A stretch of 64,000 nucleotides of DNA, from NCBI RefSeq assembly GCF_902459465.1, contig NC_047068.1, positions 14,717,195 to 14,781,194 of the forward strand, in the 5' to 3' direction. Both the position numbers and the translations under genes were made by a program. The notes under the pieces were generated by a model that did not search any database, had not been told where the DNA came from, and saw only the letters and a program-made list of their open reading frames with translations. Shown in pieces: positions 34,481-46,269 of this stretch. The DNA comes from Asterias rubens (taxonomy: Eukaryota; Echinodermata; Asteroidea; Forcipulatida; Asteriidae). Every line of letters begins with the position of its first letter. Within the stretch, counting starts at the first letter, position 1.

Positions 34481-34689
34481 GAAATTTCTTTCAAAAAGAA
34501 TTTGTTTTTTTGTTAGTTTTTGTTGTAATATCTTTCAGATCCTAAGGGAAACCAATTTGTTTTTTGCTATACTTCAATTATGTTTGTTTGAGGTCAGGGT
34601 TTTTTAATGAAATTTTCAAGATTTAAAACATGGAGTCATTGTGTAGGAGCAGCTCATTTTGATGGATTTAGTTAATGTATGTTAGGGCC

Positions 34690-35225
34690 TCATCCAAACC
34701 CTCTGAAAAACTCGCAGAGTTGTGCAAACACCTGTGCCTGTTGGTGGACCCCCTCGGCTGCCTGGAACAAGTGGTGGTCCTGCGGGCCTGGGTGCAATGG
34801 AAGGTATGTTCTTTGGTCAGTGAAATTCTTTTAGATGCACAACTAGTGTTCTCCTTCACTGGTGTAATGCCTTACAAAATTTGACGAGCTAGAGCAAGCA
34901 TTTTTGGAAGCATACATTCATACTAGGGCCTGAGCTGGAAGGTAGTGGTTGGTCCCTAAAACGTTCTGGTCGGCAAGATCTCTCAAGACGTCGGGATGAG
35001 GGCCCCTTATTATTTAGCCTTTTGTTGGTCACGTCATTCTTTTGTTTTTGAGTAAACAGGTCTGTACTGGGGATCTTTTGAGATCATCAAAGATGCCTTG
35101 AGATGTCTTCGTTTGAGCCAATGGAGTCTGGACTCAGTGGATGATGAGGACTTCTATCCAGTTGATGATATGAGGGCTGGAGAAACATGTTCTGCTTGGT
35201 CATGCCACACACATCCACAATATCT
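34690..35225 (+). pseudogene. Unidentified coding-like block, copy A (two exon-like parts)
   Basis: Part 1 (about 34690-34803) reads KLAELCKHLCLLVDPLGCLE and ends before a donor AAGGTATG. Part 2 (about 35059-35226) follows GTAAACAG and reads RCLRLSQWSLDSVDDEDFYP, ending near a TAGTAAG donor. The same two parts recur in the same order on the other strand at 38410-37920. I do not recognise the protein. Conservation of the frame between copies suggests they derive from coding exons. Confidence 0.45.
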
Positions 35226-35439
35226 AGTAAGAAAACAAATTTTGTTGCCTTTCGATACCAAAGATGACATTGGATACCTATAATTTGTAGTTGTTTAAAA
35301 TTGGTTGTTTTTGGTATAGGTCAAAGGTCAGGTCTATGTCAAGGTTCTTAGGGTCTGGTCATGGGCGAGTTACTGTAGATTACAGACTTAGTTTCCAAAG
35401 CAATACCAAACAGTTTATCATGAAAGTTTTCAAAATCTT

Positions 35440-36300
35440 TTTGAGATTCTCAACTTAAACTTAATTACATTTAAACCTTATCTGAGACAATGGTTTTTAA
35501 GGAATTTATTAGGTAGAATAAAATTTATTTCCAATGCAGCGACTAAACAAAAAGTTTATCGTAAAAGTTTATACTTTTGACATTCCAAACTAAATCTTAT
35601 TCTAGGATTCAAAATTAAAATCAAATTTTTGTGGATCTTGCGAGGTAAGCGTTTAAATCTTTGGAGAATAGGTTTTCTTTTAAATCAGACTAGGGTAGAA
35701 CTAAATAAGTGTTCAAAACGTCAAAACAGAACGTTATTGATAAAAGCTTATACTTCTCTAAGAGCTTGTACATTCACAACTAAATCTTCTTATTGGGTAT
35801 GGATTTTAAATTCCAACTATAGGTAGATCTAAACACTTGGGACATTTACATTTCAATCTTCTGAGAACAGTTTCTAAAATCAGACTTGATAGAACTAAAC
35901 AAAATTTCAAAAAAAATCCAAACAAAAAAATGAATAGTAAAAGTTCACCGTTTTTAAAGCTTGGGACATTCACAACTAAATCTTATCTTAGGATATTAAT
36001 TTAAAAATCACAAAAGGTAGAACTAAACACTCAAGGCATATTAACTTATGGTGGGTTGTTTTTTTTTTTTTTTTAAATTAGACTGGGTAGAACTGCACAA
36101 ATGTTCAAAGCATTGTTTGTACATAATGTTGATTGTAATTGTTTATACATATCTACAAGCTTGGGACATCACACTTAAATCTTACATTAGGATTGAAAGA
36201 AGAACTAAATGCCTAAAACGTTAACATCTAAATCTTATCTGAGGATATGGTTTTAAAATTATACTAGGTAGAACTAAACTGCAGTTTGTTCAAGTTCAAG
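35440..36300. repeat. Decayed tandem repeat
   Basis: Words such as GGTAGAACTAAA, AACTAAATCTTAT and TTGGGACATT recur every 100-150 bases. Units are too diverged to set exact borders. I see no gene. Confidence 0.5.
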
Positions 36301-36719
36301 TTTGAGCAAGCATGTATAATGTAATTTTTCAGCATCCTGTCCATACTAGCTAGGGGTGTTTACTTGTTCAACTCAGTCTCCATTTTGTGTCAAAGGTCAT
36401 AAATTGGTCAGCCAACATTTAAATCATTGCATGAAAGGTCACAGGTCATTTCGAGGTTTCAAAGGTTGCAAAGTTTTGTAGGAAAGTTTACAGCACAAAG
36501 GCATCTTGGCATCAGGTTATTATTGCAAGCATCCATTAGGGCTAGTCTTTTAAGTATAACTACAGAAAAAAATCAGTGAACCTAAGTGTTACCCAAAACA
36601 GGGGTTTGATCTTAAGAGCCAAAATTAGTTTTTGTCACCATGAGCAAAATTTTTAGTCAATCTTTGACAAAAAGTGAAACCATTTGGTCATATTGTTTGA
36701 TACTAATTTGAAGGGGAAA

Positions 36720-37430
36720 TCAAGTTGTGTTGTGCTTTGAGACTATTTCAGTGCAAACCAAGTGAAAGTATTCATTCAAAACCTTCAATTTAGGAAACAG
36801 TTGTGCCCTAAATTGCAAAGAAATTCAGTCCCTCATTTATTAGACAATAAATGGAGGGGGAAACATCATGCTTGTCGTTTTTCTTAGTACAAGCCCAGCA
36901 GTGTTGTCAAACAAACCAAGCGAAAGTATTCCTTAAAAAAAACTAAATTTAGGAAATAGTTGTGCCCAAATTTCCAAAGATCTTTAGTCCCGCATTTTAT
37001 TAGATAATAATTTGAAGGGAAAATGAGTTAGGCCTATACAATAATATTTCAGTGAAAAAAAAACAAGCGAAAGTATTCCTTTCACAAACTTCAGTTCACA
37101 ATTTAGGAAGCAGTTGTTCCCTAAGTTGTAATGAAATGTTTTCCTCATTTCATTTAGTTCCTTTTTAGGCCAACAATGTTTGATTGTAACCAAAGTCAAA
37201 GTACTCCTAACAAGACTGCACTTTAGGAAACAGTTGTGCCCTAAATTGCAAAGAAGTTTAGTCCCTCATTTCATTAGATAACAATTTGAGGGGGAATTAA
37301 ACAGCATAAATTGTTGTTGTTTTCTTTTTTCTTTTTTCTCTTGCCGCAAGGCCAAAAATGGCTGATGCAAACCAAATTAAAGTATCCTTTTAGAAACGTC
37401 AATTTAAGAAACACTTGTATCCTAAATACC
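36720..37430. repeat. Decayed tandem repeat of about 125-180 bp
   Basis: The block GAAACAGTTGTGCCCTAAAT with a following TCCCTCATTTATTAGA-like segment recurs at about 36793, 36953, 37106, 37229 and 37407, with spacing that drifts. No gene is seen. Confidence 0.65.
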
Positions 37431-37919
37431 TTTTTTTCTTATTAGTCTTTTGTGAACATGCATCTCTTTCTTATAAAGTTCTGAGTTTTTTTGTAATCCA
37501 TAGTTACAGTAGATTTAAGTGTTTACTTAATTATTACTTTCTCCGTGCACAAATACTGAAAATCTTGTACAAATAACTCCAGGGGTTGACGTTTACTTTA
37601 AGGTCATGTAGTAGTCTTGCAAGTAACTCAAATACTTTAGTTCTTGATCAATCTTAGCTTTGTTGAAATGTGTTGTCGTTATGGTCAAAGTTTAGGATGG
37701 TAGACGTTATATGAATCCAATGTCATCTTTGTTATCATTAATTGGCAAACATAGTGAGAAATTGTCACTATTTAGCTTACTAAAACTGTTTGCGACGTTT
37801 GCGTCAATACGTTAAGCATTTTTCTCAAAGCCTTTGGTACATGCAATGTGTTTTACACAATGTCAACTTTATTTTTAATAAAAGTTCGCCCAAAACAAGT
37901 TCAGTTGTAGCCATTTTGT

Positions 37920-38415
37920 CAGTTGACTACATCTGAGCGTTCAAATTGCAGCCCCATGGAAAGCAAGGGGGAAATTAGTGGCCAGTGCAAAATTTGTTTC
38001 TCCAACCAGCACATCATTATCTGGATAGAAGTCGTCATCATCTGTCGAGTTAGGATCCCATTGGAACAAGCGTCGACATCTCCTGGCACCACCAGTGCAG
38101 CTTGGTTGCGAGACAACAATCGGTGAAATCTTAGGCCCTTGAGGGCACCAGTTCATTTAAGCAAGCAACAACTACCTTCTGCTCAACACTCACATCTAAA
38201 ACAAAGCGCAAAATTGCGTCTAGCTCGTGTATATTTTGTAAGACATTACAACATTGAAGTAGACACTAGGAGTACATCTAATTGAACTTCACTGAACAGA
38301 GAACATATCGACCATTCTACTTGGGCCTTTAGGTCATCACGAGTTCCAGGTGGCCGAGGGGGTCCACCGACAGGCACAGGTGTTTGCACAACTCTGCTTT
38401 TTTTTTGGCCAAATT
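37920..38415 (-). pseudogene. Unidentified coding-like block, copy B (inverted relative to copy A)
   Basis: On the - strand, AELCKHLCLSVDPLGHLEL (38400-38340) is followed by RCRRLFQWDPNSTDDDDFYP (about 38110-38020) and NDVLVGET. It aligns with copy A without gaps over about 95 bases in part 2 at roughly 70-75% identity. The part 1 frame here soon reaches a stop. The two copies are about 2.8 kb apart and flank the decayed repeats. Confidence 0.45.
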
Positions 38416-38464
38416 TTTTAATAAAAAATTGAACATGACTCTCCTTGTATCTTGTGTTTTATTT

Positions 38465-38590
38465 GCCTCAACACTACCCCCCCCCCCCCAATTTACATTG
38501 AGGGCCCATCTTATCCTGGTGGAACCCTCCCCACCCTGTAGGAACCAATTGGCAAGTCCCCACAGGGTGGGGGAGGGTTCCACCAGAATA
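38465..38590. repeat. Inverted repeat around a C-run
   Basis: CATCTTATCCTGGTGGAACC (38507-38526) is mirrored by GGTTCCACCAGAATAAGATG, and CCCCACCCTGT by ACAGGGTGGGG, forming a hairpin of about 90 bases next to a C homopolymer. It lies between copy B of the unidentified block and the satellite. Confidence 0.75.
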
Positions 38591-38819
38591 AGATGGACCC
38601 CCAGGCAGTCATTTTTGCCCACAAATGCAATTAGGTGTGTATACAAGTCGCTTTTAGCAAGTAAATTTGCGCAACAAAACTCCCATAAAATTAATACACA
38701 CCCAATATGTTGCATTGTGGAAAAACATGGCTGCCAAGAAGACGAGTCAAATAATGAGACAAACAGAGTTAAATAACATCAGCATTTATTCTTGCACACA
38801 TAAAATAACACTCAAAATT

Positions 38820-41800
38820 TGATTGATGCAAATGTAAGCCTATAGCCTTGATGCATTTTATGGCAAAGTTTGATGAATACGCTAACCTATAATAGCCTTG
38901 TTGCATTTTGAGGCAAAATTTGATGAATACGCTAACCTATAATAGCCTTGTTGCATTTTGAGGCAAAACTTGATGAATACGCAAGCCTATAGTCTTGATG
39001 CATTTTATGGCAAAGTTTGATGAATACGCTAACCTATAATAGCCTTGTTGCATTTTGAGGCAAAATTTGATGAATACGCAAGCCTATAGCCTTGGTGCAT
39101 TTTGAGGTAAAATTTGATGAAAACGCCGCAAGCCTATAGCCTTGTTATATTTTGAGGCAAAATTTGATGAATACGCAAGCCTATAGCCTTGTTGCATTTT
39201 GAGGCAACATTTGATGAATACGCAAGCCTATAGCCTTGTTACATTTTGAGGCAACATTTTGATGAATACGCAAGCCTATAGCCTTGTTGCATTTTGAGGC
39301 AAAATTTGATGAATACGCAAGCCTATAGCCTTGATGCATTTTATGGCAAAGTTTGATGAATACGCTAACCTATAATAGCCTTGTTGCATTTTGAGGCAAA
39401 ATTTGATGAGTACGCAAGCCTATAGCCTTGGTGCATTTTGAGGTAAAATTTGATGAAAACGCCGCAAGCCTATAGCCTTGTTATATTTTGAGTCAAAATT
39501 TGATGAATACGCTAACCTATATTAGCCTTGTTGCATTTTGAGGCAAAATTTGATGAATACGCAAGCCTATAGCCTTGATGCATTTTATGGCAAAGTTTGA
39601 TGAATACGCTAACCTATAATAGCCTTGTTACATTTTGAGGCGAAATTTGATGAATACGCAAGCCTATAAGCCTTGGTGCATTTTGAGGTAAAATTTGATG
39701 AAAACGCCGCAAGCCTATAGCCTTGTTGCATTTTGAGGCAAAATTTGATGAATACGCTAACCTATAATAGCCTTGTTGCATTTTGAGGCAAAATTTGATG
39801 AATACCCAAGCCTATAGCCTTGGTGCATTTTGAGGTAAAATTTGATGAATACGCAAGCCTATAGCCTTGTTGCATTTTGAGGCAAAGTTTGATGAATACG
39901 CAAGCCTATAGCCTTGATGCATTTTATGGCAAAGTTTGATGAATACGCTAACCTATAATAGCCTTGTTGCATTTTGAGGCAAAGTTTGATGAATACGCAA
40001 GCCTATAGCCTTGTTGCATTTTGAGGCAACATTTGATGAATACGCAAGCCTATAGCCTTGTTATATTTTGAGGCAAAATTTGATTAATACGCAAGCCTAT
40101 AGCCTTGTTGCATTTTGAGGCAAAATTTGATGAATACGCAAGCCTATAGCCTTGTTACATTTTGAGGCAAAATTTGATGAATACGCAAGCCTATAGCCTC
40201 GTTGCATTTTGAGGCCAAATTTGATGAATACGCAAGCCTATAGCCTTGATGCATTTTACGGCAAAGTTTGATGAATACGCTAACCTATAATAGCCTTGTT
40301 ACATTTTGAGGCAAAATTTGATGAATACGCAAGCCTATAGCCTTGTTACATTTTGAGGCAACATTTGATGAATACGCAAGCCTTTAGCCTTGTTACATTT
40401 TGAGGCGAAATTTGATGAATACGCAAGCCTATAGCCTTGTTGCATTTTATGGCAAAGTTTGATGAAAACGCAAGCCTATAGCCTTGTTGCATTTTGAGGC
40501 AAAATTTGATGAATACGCAAGCCTATAGCCTTGATGCATTTTATGGCAAAGTTTGATGAATACGCTAACCTATAATAGCCTTGTTGCATTTTGAGGCAAA
40601 ATTTGATGAATACGCAAGCCTATAGCCTTGATGCATTTTATGGCAAAGTTTGATGAATACGCTAACCTATAATAGCCTTGTTGCATTTTGAGGCAAAATT
40701 TGATGAATACGCAAGCCTATAGCCTTGGTGCATTTTAAGGCAAAATTTGATGAATACGCAAGCCTATAGCCTTGTTATATTTTGAGGCAAAGTTTGATGA
40801 ATACGCAAGCCTATAGCCTTGATGCATTTTAAGGCAAAATTTGATGAATACGCAAGCCTATAGCCTTGTTACATTTTAAGGCAATATTTGATGAATACGC
40901 AAGCCTATAGCCTTGTTACATTTTGAGGCAACATTTGATGAATACGCAAGCCTATAGCCTTGTTGCATTTTGAGGCAAAATTTGATGAATACGCAAGCCT
41001 ATAGCCTTGATGCATTTTATGGCAAAGTTTGATGAATACGCTAACCTATAATAGCCTTGTTGCATTTTGAGGCAAAATTTGATGAATACGCAAGCCTATA
41101 GCCTTGGTGCATTTTGAGGTAAAATTTGATGAAAACGCTGCAAGCCTATAGCCTTGTTATATTTTGAGGCAAAATTTGATGAATACGCAAGCCTATAGGC
41201 TTGTTGCATTTTGAGGCAAAATTTGATGAATACTCAAGCCTATAGCCTTGTTGCATTTTGAGGCAAAATTTGATGAAAACGCCGCAAGCCTATAGCCTTG
41301 TTATATTTTGAGGCAAAATTTGATGAATACGCAAGCCTATAGCCTTGTTGCATTTTGAGGCAAAATTTGATGAATACGCAAGCCTATAGCCTTGTTACAT
41401 TTTGAGGCAAAATTTGATGAATACGCAAGCCTATAGCCTCGTTGCATTTTGAGGCCAAATTTGATGAATACGCAAGCCTATAGCCTTGATGCATTTTACG
41501 GCAAAGTTTGATGAATACGCTAACCTATAATAGCCTTGTTACATTTTGAGGCAAAATTTGATGAATACGCAAGCCTATAGCCTTGTTACATTTTGAGGCA
41601 ACATTTGATGAATACGCAAGCCTTTAGCCTTGTTACATTTTGAGGCGAAATTTGATGAATACGCAAGCCTATAGCCTTGTTGCATTTTATGGCAAAGTTT
41701 GATGAAAACGCAAGCCTATAGCCTTGTTGCATTTTGAGGCAAAATTTGATGAATACGCAAGCCTATAGCCTTGATGCATTTTATGGCAAAGTTTGATGAA

Positions 41801-44800
41801 TACGCTAACCTATAATAGCCTTGTTGCATTTTGAGGCAAAATTTGATGAATACGCAAGCCTATAGCCTTGATGCATTTTATGGCAAAGTTTGATGAATAC
41901 GCTAACCTATAATAGCCTTGTTGCATTTTGAGGCAAAATTTGATGAATACGCAAGCCTATAGCCTTGGTGCATTTTAAGGCAAAATTTGTTGAATACGCA
42001 AGCCTATAGCCTTGTTATATTTTGAGGCAAAGTTTGATGAATACGCAAGCCTATAGCCTTGATGCATTTTAAGGCAAAATTTGATGAATACGCAAGCCTA
42101 TAGCCTTGTTACATTTTAAGGCAATATTTGATGAATACGCAAGCCTATAGCCTTGTTACATTTTGAGGCAACATTTGATGAATACGCAAGCCTATAGCCT
42201 TGTTGCATTTTGAGGCAAAATTTGATGAATACGCAAGCCTATAGCCTTGATGCATTTTATGGCAAAGTTTTATGAATACGCTAACCTATAATAGCCTTGT
42301 TGCATTTTGAGGCAAAATTTGATGAATACGCAAGCCTATAGCCTTGGGGCATTTTAAGGCAAAATTTGATGAATACGCAAGCCTATAGCCTTGTTATATT
42401 TTGAGGCAAAGTTTGATGAATACGCAAGCCTATAGCCTTGATGCATTTTAAGGCAAAATTTGATGAATACGCAAGCCTATAGCCTTGTTACATTTTAAGG
42501 CAAAATTTGATGAATACGCAAGCCTATAGCCTTGGTGCATTTTAAGGCAAAATTTGATGAATACGCAAGCCTATAGCCTTATTACATTTTAAGGCAAAAT
42601 TTGATGAATACGCAAGCCTATAGCCTTGATGCATTTTATGGCAAAGTTTGATGAATATGCTAACCTTTAATAGCCTTGTTGCATTTTGAGGCAACATTTT
42701 ATGAATACGCAAGCCTATAATAGCCTTGTTGCATTTTGAGGCAAAGTTTGATGAATACGCAAGCCGCCTTGTTGCATTTTGAGGCAAAATTTGATGAATA
42801 CGTAAGCCTATAGCCTTGATGCATTTTATGGCAAAGTTTGATGAATATGCTAACCTATAATAGCCTTGTTGCATTTTGAGGCAACATTTTATGAATACGC
42901 AAGCCTATAATAGCCTTGTTGCATTTTGAGGCAAAGTTTGATGAATACGCAAGCCTATAGCCTTGGTGCATTTTGAGGCAAAATTTGATGAATACGCAAG
43001 CCTATAATAGCCTTGTTGCATTTTGAGGCAAAATTTGATGACAATGCAAGCCTATAGCCTTGTTGCATTTTATGGTAAAGGTTTATGAATACTTAAGCCT
43101 TGTTGCATTTTGAGGCAACATTTGATGAATACGCAAGCCTATAGTCTTGTTATTTTGAGGCAAAATATAGCCTTGTTACATTTTGAGGCAAAATTTGATG
43201 AATACCAAGCCTATAATAGCCTTGTTGCATTTTGAGGCAAAATTTGATGAATACGCAAGCCTTTAGCCTTGTTGCATTTTATGCCAAAGTTTGATGAATA
43301 CTTAAGCCTTGTTGCATTTTGAGGCAACATTTGATGAATTTGTTACATTTTGAGGCAAAATTTTGTGAATACGCAAGCCTACAGCCTAATTGCAATTTAG
43401 GGCAAAATTTGATAAATTCGCAAGCCTTGGATAAATATGCTAGGCTAAAGCCTTGTTGCATTTCCGTGCAAAATTTGAGCAACATCGATAAATATGCAAG
43501 CCTTGTTGCACTTTGAGGCAAAATGTGAGAAAACTGGATAAATTTTGAGGCAAAATGTGAGAAAATTTGATAAATATGCAAAAGCCTTGTTGCATTTTGA
43601 GGCAAAATGTGAGAAAATTTGATAAATATGCAAAAGCCTTGTTGCATTTTCGTGCAAAGTGTGAAAAACATTCGAAAAACATTTAGAAGAAAAATTGTGA
43701 GAAAAATTTGATAAATATGCAAGGCTAAATGCCTTGTCGCATTTTCATGAAAAATTTGAGCAACATTCGATAAATACGCAAAGCCTTGTTGCATTTTCGT
43801 GCAAAGTGTGAAATACATTCGAAAAGCATGCAAGGCTAAAAACCTTGTTGCATTTTGAGGAAAAATTGTGAGAAAAATTTGATAAATATGCATTGCTATA
43901 GCCTTGTTGCATTTTCATGAAAAATTTGAGCAAAATTCGATAAATATGCAAGGCTAAAGCCTTGTTGCATTTTCGTGCGAAAATTGAGCAAGATTCCTTA
44001 AATAAAGCCTTGTTGCATTTTGAGGCAAAATGTGAGAAAAATTTGATAAACATGCAAAGCTAAAGCCTAGTTGCGTTTTGAGGCAAAATGTGATAAATTT
44101 GGATAAATATGCAAGGCTTTGTTTATTTTCGTGCAAATTTTGAGCAAACATTTGATTATATGCAAGGCTAAAGCCTTGTTGCATTTTGAAGCAAATTTGA
44201 AAAAAAAATTATAAATATGTAAGGCCTTGTTACATTTTTCGTGCAAAATTTGAGCAACATTTGATGAATACACAAGGCCTTGTTTTATTTTGAGGCAAAA
44301 TGTGAGAAAAATTAGATAAACATGCAAGGTTAAAGCCTTGTTGCGTTTTGAGGAAAAATTGTTAGAAAAATTTGATAAATATGTTGCATTTTGAGGCAAA
44401 ATAAGAGAAAATTTTGATAAACATGCAAGGCTAATACCTTGCTGCATTTTGAGACAAAATGTGAGTAAATTTAATAAATATGCAAGGCTAAAAAAGCCTT
44501 GTTGCATTTTTCGTGCAAAACTTGAGCAACATTCGATGAATATGCAAGGCCTTGATGCATTTTGAGGCAAAATGTGAGAAAAATTTGGTAAATATGTAAT
44601 GCTATAGCCTTGTTGCTTTTTCATGCAAAATTTTAGCAACATTTGATAAATACGCAAGGCCTTGTTGCATTTTGAAGCAAAATGTGAGAAAAATTCGATA
44701 AATATGCAAGGCTAAAGCATTGATGCATTTTGAGGCAAAATGTGAGTAAATTTAACAAATACGCAAGGCTAAAAAAGCCTTGTTGCATTTTTCGTGCAAA

Positions 44801-45010
44801 ACTTGAGCAACATTCGATGAATACGCAAGGCCTTGTTGCATTTTGAAGCAAAATGTGAGAAAAATTCGATAAATATGCAAGGCTAAAGCATTGATGCATT
44901 TTGAGGCAAAATGTGAGAAAGTTTGATAATTAATATGCAAGTCTAAAGCCTTATTGCATTTTCGGACAAAATTTGGGTAAAATTTGATAAATACGCATTG
45001 CTATGAACCC
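38820..45010. repeat. 47/50-bp satellite array, about 6.2 kb
   Basis: About 130 units of TGATGAATACGCAAGCCTAT plus AGCCTTGTTGCATTTTGAGG plus CAAAATT (47 bp), mixed with a 50-bp variant containing GCTAACCTATAATAG. Units from about 38820 to 43300 are closely similar. From about 43330 to 45010 a more divergent subfamily uses GATAAATATGCAAGGCTAAA and TTTTCGTGCAAAATTTGAGC, suggesting older units at that edge. Open frames read through it on the - strand are by-products of the repeat. Confidence 0.97.
40045..42340. repeat. Recent 1,240-bp tandem duplication inside the satellite
   Basis: Distinctive variants recur at a constant offset of 1,240 bases: GCATTTTACGGCAAAG (about 40251 and 41491), TGGCAAAGTTTGATGAAAAC (40450 and 41690) and TTGGTGCATTTTAAGGC (about 40725 and 41965). 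Over about 1.05 kb the two copies differ at only a few bases. This fits a single unequal exchange of about 26 units. Confidence 0.9.
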
Positions 45011-45133
45011 TTGTTACATAACATCAGTTATGTTCATGTTCAACACCATCTTCACATTTGCTTCACATGTTGATAGTTCCAAGGCTGCAACAGGTGTCAG
45101 CCCTCCATTAAGTACAGCTTGAATCTCCCTGGG

Positions 45134-45173
45134 TTCGTTCATTCAGGCCTTGCTTCGTTCATTCAGGCCTTGC
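45134..45173. repeat. 20-bp direct duplication
   Basis: TTCGTTCATTCAGGCCTTGC is present exactly twice in tandem just outside the satellite array. Confidence 0.95.
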
Positions 45174-45731
45174 TTATGAACTGACACTGTTAACTTTGGT
45201 GCTGCTTCGTGGGTGACAATCGGTCCTTAGGAGATGCAGTTGTTAATACCACCTCGCAGTTGGTTCATATGTAAAATAAAGCAATTATTCTTGCATTAGG
45301 CTTGTTTTAATAATCTGATCAATTCAACAAACTTGTGTTTGATGGTTTTTCACAGCATACACTACATGAGGAAAAAATAAACAAAACCGTAGTCAATGGT
45401 GTTTATGATTGGTAAAAAGACATTTTTGTTCATTTGGGGGCGGGGGACTCTGATGAGCAACGGGCCAGGGCTCCGCTTAAGCGCTTGAATACAAAGGGGC
45501 AAAGACATGTCGGGGGGGGGGGGGGGCTTTCAATGTATCAAACCTCACATTCTACATTGTTCAACCTCATAGAGAAAGGGTTTTAAGCAAGAGTTGGCTC
45601 CTACTTAATACTAAAATTAAACACAATGTAAATTATGCTAACTATGCATCAGAATGCTATGAGGGACTTAATATCCCAGCCCTTATACAGGCTCATCACA
45701 GCTAAATTTCTTAGTTGTTGTATAAACTCAC

Positions 45732-45823
45732 CTGTACAGTACATGATGGACACATCGAGTTGTCGGTGCCAGCGGTTTTCTTGATAAATGGAAAGATTGG
45801 AGCTGTCAGCAAAAGGTACACGT
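45732..45823 (-). CDS. Possible exon of an unidentified gene
   Basis: A 92-base block on the - strand is bounded by a pyrimidine-rich acceptor (TTCCTCTCAG) and a consensus donor (GTGAGT). Two of its three frames are open: one reads RVPFADSSNLSIYQENRWHR and on, the other VYLLLTAPIFPFIKKTAGTD and on to CPSC. I recognise neither. A second weak exon-like block with acceptor TTATAG and donor AAAAGGTAAAC lies upstream at about 47110-46990. The flanks are repeats. It could be a spurious splice pair. Confidence 0.3.
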
Positions 45824-45887
45824 CTGAGAGGAATAAAAATAAGTTAACAAGTTAAAGTTTATTTCAACAAAATTTTGTTCCCTTAGC

Positions 45888-46262
45888 AGCACTTGACACT
45901 ATTGGTAATAGTACTCAAAATAATTGCTAGCATAAAAACTTAATTGGTATAAACGACCAATGGAGAGCTGTTGATAGTATAAAACATTAAGAGAAATGGC
46001 TCCCTCTGAAGGAACAAAGTATTTGAGACAGAAGTAATTTCTCACTAAAATTGAATTCAAGACCTCAGCTGAGGTCTCAAAATAGCATCCCCAAAGCACA
46101 CAACTTTGCGACAAGGGCGTTTTTCTTCCACTATTGTCTCACACTTTCGATGACCAAATGAGTTCAAATTTTCACAGGTTTGTTCATTTATGCATATGTT
46201 GAGATACACCACATGGGAATTCAAGACTGGTCTTTGACAATTACCAAAGGTGTCCAAAGCCT
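45888..46262. mobile_element. GGCAGTGGACAC-family MITE
   Basis: Ends GCACTTGACACTATTGGTAA and TTACCAAAGGTGTCCAAAGC; TTAA on the right at 46263-46266, left site decayed. Interior words AAACCTTAAT-like, GCTCCCTCTGAAG and TGCATATGTTGAGATACACC are family-typical. Confidence 0.85.
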
Positions 46263-46269
46263 TTAAGCA

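Noticed and set aside
42542-44940. Open frames of 60-200 residues on the - strand in the satellite
   Set aside because: By-products of the 47-bp units; the frames shift with unit-length variants.
38820-45010. CRISPR-like array
   Set aside because: Repeats are contiguous without unique spacers, and the DNA is clearly from an animal.
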